A stretch of 64,000 bases of DNA from Bacteroides helcogenes P 36-108. GTDB taxonomy: Bacteria > Bacteroidota > Bacteroidia > Bacteroidales > Bacteroidaceae. Shown here piece after piece: positions 55,095 through 63,177 of the stretch (position 1 is the stretch's first letter; each line of letters starts with the position of its first letter). The stretch is taken from positions 2,294,001 through 2,358,000 of the forward strand of contig NC_014933.1 in the NCBI RefSeq assembly GCF_000186225.1, read 5' to 3'. The notes under the pieces were generated by a model, which saw only the letters and a list, made by a program, of their open reading frames with translations, made no database searches and had not been told where the DNA came from. The position numbers and the translations under genes are program-made.

Positions 55095-55559
55095 TTATAC
55101 TTCCGGTTTGTCATTCGGTTCTGCACTATACGGATATACATCCATGATGGCTGTTTCTGCTACCGATGCAATCTGATAATCAGCCATTGTTCCCTTCATG
55201 CCTTCGTCCAGTTTCTTCACAGCGTCTCGCAAGTCTGCCGCCTGCACCAATACTTGAGTGGAGGTTTTCTTTTCAGCACCGCTTTTTTCGTCAAGCGTGA
55301 TGAATACCAGTTTGCATTTAAACCAACGGTCGGCGGCTTCTTCCTCACTTGGGAATAATTCGCTGTAATTGGCTCGTTTGATATCCGATACGGTAAACTC
55401 TCCCGAAATAAAAGGAGTCATTTCCTCAATGATGCGTGCTTCCGCCTCTGTAAAGCTGAGTGCATCTACAAGGTAGGGTTCGGTCACTTTCTTATTCATT
55501 CCGTTATCCATTGTCTTTTCGTAACGGATTTTGCACTCAAACCATGTATGCATTGCCAT
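55095..55559 (-). CDS. DUF4494 protein
   Basis: A 154-residue protein of the DUF4494 family of Bacteroidetes, function unknown, without signal peptide or membrane helix. HTWFECKIRYEKTMDNGM, TEPYLVDALSFTEAEARI and WFKCKLVFITLDEKSG are typical. The two similar halves (WFECKIRYEK, WFKCKLVFIT) suggest an internal duplication of a beta-rich unit. The C-terminus is Pro/Glu-rich. It has its own -7 element. Confidence 0.75.
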   Translation of the reverse strand: MAMHTWFECKIRYEKTMDNGMNKKVTEPYLVDALSFTEAEARIIEEMTPFISGEFTVSDIKRANYSELFPSEEEAADRWFKCKLVFITLDEKSGAEKKTSTQVLVQAADLRDAVKKLDEGMKGTMADYQIASVAETAIMDVYPYSAEPNDKPEV

Positions 55560-55650
55560 AATTTTCCAATTTTTTAGTTAGTGGTTATTACTGTTGGTTA
55601 TTTATATTCCTCTTCTATTTTTGCATATAGAGGAGTTTTCAAAAGCAGTA

Positions 55651-55658
55651 CAAAGATA
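55651..55658 (-). promoter_or_regulatory. -7 element of the DUF4494 gene
   Basis: The minus strand reads TATCTTTG, an exact match, 92 bases upstream of the start codon. Confidence 0.5.
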
Positions 55659-55731
55659 ACCAAAAAGTGGTAGAATAAATCTGCAATAAGGGATTTTTCT
55701 GACAGAAGATAAAGCGTATATTTCCGGGGAG

Positions 55732-55745
55732 ACATACCGGTATGT
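55732..55745. promoter_or_regulatory. 14-bp perfect palindrome upstream of the DNA invertase
   Basis: ACATACCGGTATGT is fully self-complementary and lies 63 bases before the invertase start codon. It could be an operator for autoregulation or a recombinase site. Confidence 0.35.
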
Positions 55746-55808
55746 TGCCACTCTTATTTGAATAGCCGTTCTTTGGCGGCGTAACCAATTAATAAACATT
55801 TAATAATT

Positions 55809-56399
55809 ATGGCAGTAGTAGCTTATTTAAGAGTGAGTACGGAAAAGCAGTTTTTAGAAAATCAGCGTGAGGAGATTGTACGCTTTGCTGAAAAAAATGG
55901 TTTAAAAATTGACCGGTGGTATATGGAAACGGTCAGTGGAAAAGTGAGTACAAAGGAAAGGAAGTTGTCGGGATTATTGGAGAGGATGAGGCCGGGAGAT
56001 TCACTGATTGTGACAGAAATCTCCCGCCTTAGCCGTACCTTGCTGGAGATTATGACTATCCTTAACTCATGCATCAAGAAAGAAGTTGTGTTGTACAGCA
56101 CCAAAGAAGGATATGTATTTCAAAATGACATTAACAGCAAAGTGCTGGGGTTTGCTTTTGGGCTGATGGCTGAGATTGAGCGTAATCTGATTTCCATGCG
56201 TACAAAAGAAGCGCTTGCGAGGAGAAGGCAGGAGGGGAAACATTTAGGACGTAAGAAGGGGGATATGCCTAAGACCAAACTGCTTTGTGAAAATAAGAGG
56301 CAGCTTTTAAAGGCGCACAAGAAAGGGGCTTCCTGTGCATCGCTTGCCAGGGAAATGGGAGTCTCACGCACCACGATGTCCCGCTTTTTAAATCGTTGA
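55809..56399 (+). CDS. Mpi-like serine recombinase (DNA invertase)
   Basis: A 196-residue small serine recombinase of the resolvase/invertase family. The catalytic Ser is Ser10 in VVAYLRVSTEKQ. LIVTEISRLSRTLLEIM holds the Arg pair of the active site, GFAFGLMAEIERNLIS begins the long E helix, and the C-terminus has a helix-turn-helix (GASCASLAREMGVSRTTMSR). Length and sequence resemble Mpi, the B. fragilis global invertase that flips many capsule and surface-protein promoters in trans. No invertible promoter is obvious next to it, which also fits action at distant sites. Confidence 0.88.
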   Translation: MAVVAYLRVSTEKQFLENQREEIVRFAEKNGLKIDRWYMETVSGKVSTKERKLSGLLERMRPGDSLIVTEISRLSRTLLEIMTILNSCIKKEVVLYSTKEGYVFQNDINSKVLGFAFGLMAEIERNLISMRTKEALARRRQEGKHLGRKKGDMPKTKLLCENKRQLLKAHKKGASCASLAREMGVSRTTMSRFLNR

Positions 56400-56478
56400 C
56401 ACATCTGAGGTTTATATTTCCGACATTGAACTTTTCCGACATCTGATTTGTTATGCCTATATATAATTTGATAAAACT

Positions 56479-56982
56479 ATGGCTACAACAAATTTTAAAG
56501 GTCAACCGGTCAGGATTATCGGTGAATTTATAAAAGTGGGTTCAGTTGCCCCTGATTTTGAATTGGTAAAGACGGATTTATCCTCGTTTTCTTTGAAAGA
56601 TTTGAATGGAAAGCATGTGGTGTTGAACATCTTTCCAAGTCTGGATACCGGTGTATGCGCGGCTTCTGTGCGCAAATTCAATAAGTTGGCTGCCGGCTTG
56701 CCCGATACGGTAGTGCTGGCCGTTTCCAAGGATTTGCCCTTTGCACACGCACGTTTCTGTACCACTGAAGGGATTGAGAATGTAATCCCGTTATCTGATT
56801 TTCGTTTTTCTGATTTTGATGAGAATTATGGAGTCCGTATGGCAGACGGTCCGCTTGCGGGCTTGCTGGCACGTGCGATAGTGGTTATCGGCAAAGATGG
56901 AAAGATTGCCTATACGGAACTTGTTCCTGAAATCACCCAAGAACCTGATTATGATAAAGCGATTGAAGCGGTGAAGCATTGA
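56479..56982 (+). CDS. tpx: Thiol peroxidase
   Basis: A 167-residue atypical 2-Cys peroxiredoxin that reduces hydrogen and organic peroxides with thioredoxin. The peroxidatic Cys60 is in SLDTGVCAASVRKF and the resolving Cys94 in HARFCTTEGI, the spacing seen in E. coli Tpx. GSVAPDFELVKTDLS and IVVIGKDGKIAYTELVPE are family blocks. It is a single gene ended by a hairpin. Confidence 0.95.
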   Translation: MATTNFKGQPVRIIGEFIKVGSVAPDFELVKTDLSSFSLKDLNGKHVVLNIFPSLDTGVCAASVRKFNKLAAGLPDTVVLAVSKDLPFAHARFCTTEGIENVIPLSDFRFSDFDENYGVRMADGPLAGLLARAIVVIGKDGKIAYTELVPEITQEPDYDKAIEAVKH

Positions 56983-57007
56983 GCCTGATTCGGGCAAATG
57001 CAGGTAA

Positions 57008-57047
57008 AAAGGCGGCGGACAAAGTCAAGGACTTGTCCGCCGCCTTT
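57008..57047. terminator. GC-rich bidirectional terminator tpx / dedA
   Basis: A perfect 15-bp stem, AAAGGCGGCGGACAA with TTGTCCGCCGCCTTT, around a 10-base loop. A-run on the left, T-run on the right. Confidence 0.8.
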
Positions 57048-57071
57048 CCATTCGTAACAGGACACACCGTC

Positions 57072-57713
57072 CTATTTTTTCTTCATGCCTTTATAAATAA
57101 GGAAAGCTGCCACCAGTACAGCGACTGTCATAATGACATAACCGATTTCATGGCTGTATTTTGTAGCCATCACATATACGTCATTCGTAGTCTTGATGTC
57201 CGTAAAGCGATAGATCAGGTAACCGAGCAGAGCAAGGATGGAGTTCCATATTCCGGCGCCAAGTGTGGTGTAAAGCAGGAACGGCCCCAGCTTCATGCCT
57301 GCCAAGCCTGCGGGAATGCTGATAAGCTGCCGTACGGCAGGAATGAGGCGTCCGAAGAATGTGGACGCTGCACCGTGCTGTCTGAAGTATTCTTCTGCAT
57401 GATGCACTTTTTCTTCATCAATGAGGCACATGTGACCGAAACGGCTATTGGCAAACTTATATACGATGGGGCGTCCCAGCCAGCGTGCCAGATAGTAGTT
57501 GATTAATGCACCTATATCTGCTCCGACGGTTGCAATGACAACGACAAGGAAGATGTTCATGCTTTCGTCCGCCATGGATTTCCATGCGGCCGGCGGAACA
57601 ATGACTTCCGACGGGAAAGGGATGAACGAACTTTCAATAGCCATGAATATGGTGACTACCCAGTAGTTCAGGTTCTCTAATACCCATTTGATGAGTTCTG
57701 CAGATGATTCCAT
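57072..57713 (-). CDS. DedA-family membrane protein
   Basis: A 213-residue inner-membrane protein of the DedA/VTT family, implicated in recycling of lipid carriers such as undecaprenyl phosphate and in membrane homeostasis. Key blocks are IESSFIPFPSEVIVPPAA near residue 27 and FFGRLIPAVRQLISIPAGLAG near 120 (the Gly-Arg-Pro-Arg motif). Several reentrant or membrane helices and a Lys-rich C-terminus follow. It is downstream of the TPR gene by 25 bases on the same strand. Confidence 0.9.
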   Translation of the reverse strand: MESSAELIKWVLENLNYWVVTIFMAIESSFIPFPSEVIVPPAAWKSMADESMNIFLVVVIATVGADIGALINYYLARWLGRPIVYKFANSRFGHMCLIDEEKVHHAEEYFRQHGAASTFFGRLIPAVRQLISIPAGLAGMKLGPFLLYTTLGAGIWNSILALLGYLIYRFTDIKTTNDVYVMATKYSHEIGYVIMTVAVLVAAFLIYKGMKKK

Positions 57714-57738
57714 TTTTTGATTTGCGGTTTACCGTACG

Positions 57739-59154
57739 TTATTTAAGTGATTCAAAAATATTCTTCATTACTTTGGCCAGGTCATCCTGATTTTCATCTT
57801 CCAGCATTTGCTGTAGTTTTTCCAGTTCATCCAGATTGAAAGGCTGTTTACAAAGCCGGTTGTATTTCATGAAGTTTTCTTTATCTTTTAGCAGCATGTA
57901 TATGGAGACCAACTTCTCGTTTATACCTTCATAATCGGGTTCCATCTCCTTGACACGTTCAAAGGCAAGCTTGGCATAGCTCAACTGGCCTATCTCCATG
58001 CTGCATAAACCTATCTCGTGCCAGGTTTCGGCATACGGGGCATATTCCAGGGCTTTGGCCCACTGTTTGATCCCCTTCTCGTATTCTTCTTCTTCCATGT
58101 AAATGCGTCCTTCAACGAGATAAGGATCTATGTCTTTGGGATTCAGGGTATATGCTTTTTTGCAATACTGGTGGGCTTTGCGTTTTTTGCCCAATTTATG
58201 AAGGCAAAGCGCTGCATTGGCATAGAGAGAGGTCAAGGTCAGCATGTCGTCCTCGTCTTTGGACTTTATAGCCTGTTCCAGATGTTCCAAACCTTCCGCC
58301 CATTCTTCTTTGGAGACACAATTCAGCCCGATGAAGGTATGTATGAATCCCGGAGTGATGGCGTCGAGTTTTTCAGCCTGTCGGTAGCATTCCATAGCTC
58401 CTTCTTCATTGCCAAGTTGGAAGAAAGCATGCCCTTTCATGATATAGGCATCGGTAAATTCCTCATCGGCTACGATGGCAAAGTCGCAGGCTTCAATGGC
58501 TTTGTCAAACATTTGCCGGTCAAAGTGGCAACGGGCCAGTCCGAACCAGTAAGATGCTGAATATGGATTCTTGTCTATCAGTCTGTTATAAATCGTTGCA
58601 GCTTGTTCATATAAGCCTTGGGCATATTGGCAGTCACCGGTAACGGCAAGAAATGCTTCTTCTTCGGCATATTGTTCGAGTCCGCGTGCTATCCATACCG
58701 ATGCTTTTTCCGGATAGTCCATGTCAATATACATGTAGGCCACATCGACGATATTGGCAAGGTCTTCCTTGTCCTCTATGCTGTCAATCAATAACTCTGC
58801 ATCGTCTAATTTGCCTTCTTCCAGCAGGAGGCTGGCTTTCAGCACTTTTACTTCCGGAGAATTGTCACTGATTTTCTCTGCTATCTTCTGGGCTTTTTCT
58901 CTGTTCCGGGTATCCATGCACAGGTAGGCCTGCTCTACCAGCAAGGCAGTGTTTTCGGGATGCAGGCTTAAGCCATGTTCCACCACCTCGTTAGCCATCT
59001 CGTATTTATGACGGACGGCGTACCAGTCTGCAAGGTCGGCCAAGTCATCCGCATCCATATAGATTGACTTGTTTTCAGCTTGCGCAGCCTCATATTGTTC
59101 CGCCAGTTGTTGCAGTTCTTTGTCCCTTCCGGATAGGAGATTCTTTTTGCTCAT
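57739..59154 (-). CDS. Tetratricopeptide-repeat protein
   Basis: A 471-residue cytosolic-looking protein without signal peptide, made almost entirely of TPR-like helical hairpins (for example YNRLIDKNPYSASYWFGLAR, AMECYRQAEKLD, YCKKAYTLNPKDIDPYLVEG, WAKALEYAPYAETWHEIGL). It is strongly acidic. It is likely a scaffold; no catalytic domain is visible. It begins 16 bases after glnS and is probably transcribed with it and the DedA gene. Confidence 0.8.
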   Translation of the reverse strand: MSKKNLLSGRDKELQQLAEQYEAAQAENKSIYMDADDLADLADWYAVRHKYEMANEVVEHGLSLHPENTALLVEQAYLCMDTRNREKAQKIAEKISDNSPEVKVLKASLLLEEGKLDDAELLIDSIEDKEDLANIVDVAYMYIDMDYPEKASVWIARGLEQYAEEEAFLAVTGDCQYAQGLYEQAATIYNRLIDKNPYSASYWFGLARCHFDRQMFDKAIEACDFAIVADEEFTDAYIMKGHAFFQLGNEEGAMECYRQAEKLDAITPGFIHTFIGLNCVSKEEWAEGLEHLEQAIKSKDEDDMLTLTSLYANAALCLHKLGKKRKAHQYCKKAYTLNPKDIDPYLVEGRIYMEEEEYEKGIKQWAKALEYAPYAETWHEIGLCSMEIGQLSYAKLAFERVKEMEPDYEGINEKLVSIYMLLKDKENFMKYNRLCKQPFNLDELEKLQQMLEDENQDDLAKVMKNIFESLK

Positions 59155-59170
59155 TGCATTTGGTCTCTTG

Positions 59171-60910
59171 TTATTTGTTGATTTTCCCCCAATTGTCCTT
59201 CAGCCCTACGGTGCGGTTGAACACCATTTTTTCAGGTGTGGAGTCACGATCTACATTGAAGTAGCCGATGCGCTGAAATTGCAGGTAGGTGAGGGGCTGC
59301 ATGCCGGCCGCATACTTTTCGATGTAACAGCAAGGCAACACGTGAAGGGAGTCGGGGTTGATGATTTCCTTCATGGCTGTCAGTGCATCACAGTTCTTTT
59401 CTTCACGGATGGCAGCAAGTTCGTCGCGGGGGTTCTCCACCTTCCACAAGCGGTCATAGAGGCGTACTTCGGCCTCAATGCAGTGGCCGCAGCTTACCCA
59501 GTGGAGTGTGCCCTTAACCTTGCGGTTAGCTTCCGGCATTCCGCTTTTGGTATTGGCATCATATTCACAATATACTTCCACTACTTCACCGGCGTCGTTT
59601 TTCTTGCAACCGGTACATTTTACGATGTATGCACTCTTCAGACGCACCTCCTGTCCGGGTGTCATGCGGAAGTATTTCTTCGGGGCGTCCTCCATGAAGT
59701 CGTCACGCTCCATCCACAATTCGCGGCTGAATTCAATGGTGTGGCTGCCGTCCTCAGGTCTTTCGGGATTGTTGACCGCCTCCAGTTCCTCCACCTGTCC
59801 TTCTGGGTAATTGGTTATGATTAGTTTTACAGGGTTCAGGACAGCAGAGATGCGGGTGGCACGGCCGTTCAGGTCTTCGCGCACGGCACTTTCCAACAGT
59901 GCGAATTCGTTGAGTGCATCGTAGGTGGTATAACCGATTTTATCGATGAACTTATGAATGGATTCCGGAGAATAACCGCGACGGCGGAAGCCGCAGATGG
60001 TAGGCATACGCGGATCGTCCCAGCCATTGACGAGCCCTTCCTTGACCAGTGTAAGCAGGTTACGTTTGCTCATCAGTGTGTAGCTGAGGTTCAGTTTATT
60101 GAATTCGTACTGGCGCGGACGGTTGTCGTTCAGATCCTTGCCTTCCTTCAGCCAGTCGATGAAGAGATCGTAAAGCGGGCGGTGAACCACAAATTCCAGC
60201 GTACATAAAGAGTGTGTCACGCCTTCAAAGAAATCACTTTCTCCGTGGGCGAAGTCATACATCGGATAAGCCTTCCATGCAGTGCCTGTACGGTGGTGCG
60301 GATGTTTCACCACACGATAGATGATCGGGTCGCGGAAGTGCATGTTGGGGTTCGCCATATCTATCTTGGCACGGAGCACCATGGCTCCTTCTTCTATTTC
60401 ACCGCTGTTCATCTTCATGAACAGTTCAAGGCTTTCTTCGACGGAACGGTTGCGGTAGGGGCTTTCCACGCCCGGTTGGGTGGGAGTGCCTTTTTGGGCG
60501 GCAATCTGTTCGGCGCTCTGCTCGTCTATATACGCTTTGCCCTCTTTGATGAGGCGGATGGCGAAGTCCCAGAGTTGCTGGAAGTAGTCGGATGCATAAT
60601 ATTCGTTACCCCATTGATAGCCCAGCCATCTGATGTCTTCCTTGATGGCTTCCACATATTCCACATCTTCTTTTGTGGGGTTGGTGTCGTCGAAACGCAG
60701 GTTGCAGACACCACCGTGTGCTGCGGCAATACCGAAATCAAGGCAGATGGCCTTGGCATGTCCGATATGGAGGTAACCGTTGGGTTCCGGCGGGAAACGT
60801 GTCTGTACTTTTCCGCCGTTTTTGCCTTCTTTCAAATCGTTCTCTACTATTTGCTCTATGAAGTTCAGGCCCTTCTTTTCGCCTGTTTCTTCGCTTTTCA
60901 TTTCTGCCAT
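59171..60910 (-). CDS. glnS: Glutaminyl-tRNA synthetase
   Basis: A 579-residue class I synthetase charging tRNA-Gln. ATG at 60910 (MAEMKSEETGE) is chosen because the longer frame starts inside the -7 element. The HIGH motif is in FPPEPNGYLHIGHAKAI and the KMSKS equivalent is LMSKRNLLTLV. GWDDPRMPTICGFRRRGYSP is a GlnRS block. In the anticodon-binding half there are two Cys pairs, CTGC and CGHC, near residues 430-480, at places where E. coli-type enzymes have other residues; they could bind a metal. Confidence 0.94.
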   Translation of the reverse strand: MAEMKSEETGEKKGLNFIEQIVENDLKEGKNGGKVQTRFPPEPNGYLHIGHAKAICLDFGIAAAHGGVCNLRFDDTNPTKEDVEYVEAIKEDIRWLGYQWGNEYYASDYFQQLWDFAIRLIKEGKAYIDEQSAEQIAAQKGTPTQPGVESPYRNRSVEESLELFMKMNSGEIEEGAMVLRAKIDMANPNMHFRDPIIYRVVKHPHHRTGTAWKAYPMYDFAHGESDFFEGVTHSLCTLEFVVHRPLYDLFIDWLKEGKDLNDNRPRQYEFNKLNLSYTLMSKRNLLTLVKEGLVNGWDDPRMPTICGFRRRGYSPESIHKFIDKIGYTTYDALNEFALLESAVREDLNGRATRISAVLNPVKLIITNYPEGQVEELEAVNNPERPEDGSHTIEFSRELWMERDDFMEDAPKKYFRMTPGQEVRLKSAYIVKCTGCKKNDAGEVVEVYCEYDANTKSGMPEANRKVKGTLHWVSCGHCIEAEVRLYDRLWKVENPRDELAAIREEKNCDALTAMKEIINPDSLHVLPCCYIEKYAAGMQPLTYLQFQRIGYFNVDRDSTPEKMVFNRTVGLKDNWGKINK

Positions 60911-60937
60911 AATGCTGTCTATTTTCGTATCGTGGCG

Positions 60938-60945
60938 CAAAAATA
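60938..60945 (-). promoter_or_regulatory. -7 element of glnS
   Basis: The minus strand reads TATTTTTG, an exact TAnnTTTG match, 27 bases upstream of the chosen start and 22 bases beyond the pstS stop. Confidence 0.55.
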
Positions 60946-60966
60946 CGACTATTTTTCCGTATATCG

Positions 60967-61785
60967 TTATTTCACGGGAATATATCCACTCTTTTTAATG
61001 ATTCCTTGCCCTGCGGGTGATAGCATGAATTGCAGTAGAGGAGCTATTTTTTCAGCGTTTTTCTTATTGTAGTAGTAGAATAGCGGACGTACGATGGGGT
61101 ATGATTTGTTGACGGCATTTTCGAGGGTGGGGGTGGCGAAGTGTCTGCCGTCGTAAGATACGGAAAGCGTCTTGATGCGGGGCGATACGTAGGCAAGCCC
61201 TACATATCCTATGGCGCCGCGTGTCTGGCTCACAGACTGTATGATGGCTCCCGTGGCGGGCATGGAAAGACTGCTGCTCATATAATTCTTGTTTTTCAAG
61301 ACGCTTTCTTTGAAGAATTCATAGGTTCCCGAAGACGTTTCGCGTGAGTAAACCACGATTTTCCGGTCATCTCCGCCCACTTGTTTCCAGTTGGTGATTT
61401 TGCCACGGAAGATATCTTCCAGTTGCCGTCGTGTCAGTTGTTTCACCGGATTGGAAGGGTGTACCACAACGGCGAGGGCGTCATAGGCTATGGGTATTTC
61501 TTCCAGTTCTTCGCCGGCGGCTTTCGCTTTCATCTTTTCGCTGAATTTGATGGCCCGTGAAGCCATGGCAATATCTGTCGTTTCGTCCAGCAGTGCCGAA
61601 ATGCCTACTCCTGTTCCGCCGCCGGTGACGGTTATCCGGGCTCCGGGAACCAATGTCATGAAGTGTTCGGCAGTTTGTTGTGCTATGGGTAGCACGGTGT
61701 CACTGCCTTTGATGCGCTGTGCCTGCATGCCTGTTGCGGCAAATTGCAGGAAAGAAATGATTAGAAAGAGATTCTTGGTTTTCAT
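60967..61785 (-). CDS. pstS: Phosphate ABC transporter, substrate-binding protein
   Basis: A 272-residue periplasmic phosphate-binding protein with a signal peptide (residues 1-22, MQAQR). ATG at 61785 is preferred to one three codons upstream. Phosphate-contact blocks are IKGSDTVLPIAQQ near the N-terminus, TGGGTGVGISALLDETTDIAMAS, seen as GGGTGVGISALL and DIAMASR, and SRETSSGTYEFF near residue 150. It is divergent from pstC with PhoB-like repeats between them, and upstream of glnS on the same strand. Confidence 0.93.
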   Translation of the reverse strand: MKTKNLFLIISFLQFAATGMQAQRIKGSDTVLPIAQQTAEHFMTLVPGARITVTGGGTGVGISALLDETTDIAMASRAIKFSEKMKAKAAGEELEEIPIAYDALAVVVHPSNPVKQLTRRQLEDIFRGKITNWKQVGGDDRKIVVYSRETSSGTYEFFKESVLKNKNYMSSSLSMPATGAIIQSVSQTRGAIGYVGLAYVSPRIKTLSVSYDGRHFATPTLENAVNKSYPIVRPLFYYYNKKNAEKIAPLLQFMLSPAGQGIIKKSGYIPVK

Positions 61786-61851
61786 TATGTTCAAACTGGT
61801 TTAAGAATGATAAAGCCCCATTTGCTTTTGCTGCAAATTAAAGCAACGCAT

Positions 61852-61868
61852 GTTACAATCCCGTTACA
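61852..61868 (-). promoter_or_regulatory. Pho-box-like direct repeat facing pstS
   Basis: On the minus strand TGTAAC-5-TGTAAC, two copies 11 bases apart. They lie just upstream of a weak -7 element (TTAATTTG, plus coordinates 61834-61841), where a PhoB-type activator would replace the -33 contact. Confidence 0.5.
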
Positions 61869-61888
61869 CGCGTGCGGCTTCCGTCTAT

Positions 61889-61916
61889 TGTAACGCTTTT
61901 GTAACAGGTTTGAAAC
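61889..61916 (+). promoter_or_regulatory. Pho-box-like triple direct repeat facing pstC
   Basis: TGTAAC at 61889 and 61900 and TGAAAC at 61911, each exactly 11 bases apart, the spacing of PhoB half-sites. A weak -7 element TTTCTTTG (61960-61967) lies before the pstC start. Confidence 0.5.
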
Positions 61917-61990
61917 ATTTCTTTCAAACGTTAGTCACATCCTCTTAATACGCAGCACGTTTCTTTGCGTCAGGAAAATCAACGGGTGAT

Positions 61991-63175
61991 ATGAAGAAGG
62001 TTTTTGAAAAGATAGTGGAAGGTGTATTGGCTTGTAGCGGTTTTGTAACAAGCCTCACCATTGTGCTTATCGTCTTGTTTCTCTTTTCTGAAGCCTTGGG
62101 GCTTTTTGGCGGCAAGGTGATCGAAGAAGGATATGTGCTGGCCCTGAACAAAGCCAACAGGGTGAAAGGGCTTACTCCTGCCCAGATAAAGGACGTCTTC
62201 GATGAGGAGATCACGAATTGGGACGAAGTGGGTGGGGAAGATCTTCCCATCCGCCTTTTCCGTCTGGAGGATATCACGAAATATTATACCGAGGAGCAGT
62301 TGGGGAGCGCCTATGAAAATGCAGGTGTCTGCATTACCGAATTGGTGGAGCATACTCCGGGCATCATCGCTTTTGTTCCCGCGCAGTTTATCGTGCATCC
62401 GGACTCTGTACATTTGCTGAAAGACAATACTATTTCGGTAAAAGATGTATTTGCCGGTTCCGAATGGTTTCCTACGGCAACTCCTGCTCCGCAGTTTGGT
62501 TTTCTGCCGTTGATAACCGGGACCTTGTGGGTAAGTTTGTTTGCCATACTCATGGCACTGCCGTTCGGGCTGGCAGTGGCTATATATATGTCCGAAGTGG
62601 CAAACTCCGGGATTCGTAACCTGATGAAGCCGGTGATAGAGCTGCTGAGTGGAATTCCTTCCGTGGTATATGGCTTTTTCGGATTGATAGTCATTGTTCC
62701 CTTTATCCAGAAAACATTCGATTTGCCTGTGGGCGAAAGTGGGTTGGCGGGAAGCATTGTACTGGCGATAATGGCATTGCCTACCATCATCACGGTTACG
62801 GAAGATGCGTTGCGCAACTGCCCGCGTGCCATGCGTGAGGCAAGTCTGGCACTTGGCGCTTCGCAGTGGCAGACTATATACAAGGTGGTGATACCCTATT
62901 CCATATCGGGCATCACATCGGGCGTGGTGCTGGGCATAGGCCGTGCGGTGGGCGAAACGATGGCGGTGCTGATGGTGACGGGCAATGCTGCTGTTATTCC
63001 CCATACCATTCTGGAGCCTTTGCGTACCATCCCGGCCACCATTGCGGCCGAGTTGGGTGAAGCCCCTGCAGGCGGTTCCCATTATGAGGCCCTGTTTCTT
63101 TTAGGGGTGGTTTTGTTCTTTATTAGTTTATTGATAAACTTTACGGTAGAAGCTGTATCGGCGAGACGGAAATAG
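61991..63175 (+). CDS. pstC: Phosphate ABC transporter permease PstC with an inserted PstS-like segment
   Basis: A 394-residue inner-membrane permease. One N-terminal helix (about 14-36) is followed by roughly 130 extracytoplasmic residues and then the normal permease core (about 175-394), including EVANSGIRNLMKPVIELLSG, REASLALGASQWQTIYKVV (EAA-type loop) and GRAVGETMAVLMVTGNAA. The inserted segment contains LTPAQIKDVFDEEITNWDEV, closely like LTRRQLEDIFRGKITNWKQV in PstS of this locus, and later GIIAFVP like GAIGYVG. It looks like the second lobe of a PstS domain built into PstC. Confidence 0.9.
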   Translation: MKKVFEKIVEGVLACSGFVTSLTIVLIVLFLFSEALGLFGGKVIEEGYVLALNKANRVKGLTPAQIKDVFDEEITNWDEVGGEDLPIRLFRLEDITKYYTEEQLGSAYENAGVCITELVEHTPGIIAFVPAQFIVHPDSVHLLKDNTISVKDVFAGSEWFPTATPAPQFGFLPLITGTLWVSLFAILMALPFGLAVAIYMSEVANSGIRNLMKPVIELLSGIPSVVYGFFGLIVIVPFIQKTFDLPVGESGLAGSIVLAIMALPTIITVTEDALRNCPRAMREASLALGASQWQTIYKVVIPYSISGITSGVVLGIGRAVGETMAVLMVTGNAAVIPHTILEPLRTIPATIAAELGEAPAGGSHYEALFLLGVVLFFISLLINFTVEAVSARRK

Positions 63176-63177
63176 AT

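Noticed and set aside
59069..59824. A 251-codon plus-strand frame opposite glnS
   Set aside because: It is antisense to the C-terminal half of glnS and lacks any domain or promoter.
60911..60940. Longer start for glnS
   Set aside because: The TTG at 60940 is part of the TATTTTTG element; transcription starts downstream of it.
61979..63082. A 367-codon minus-strand frame opposite pstC
   Set aside because: pstC is certain from its motifs. The opposite frame is rich in Arg, His and Gln and has no family features.
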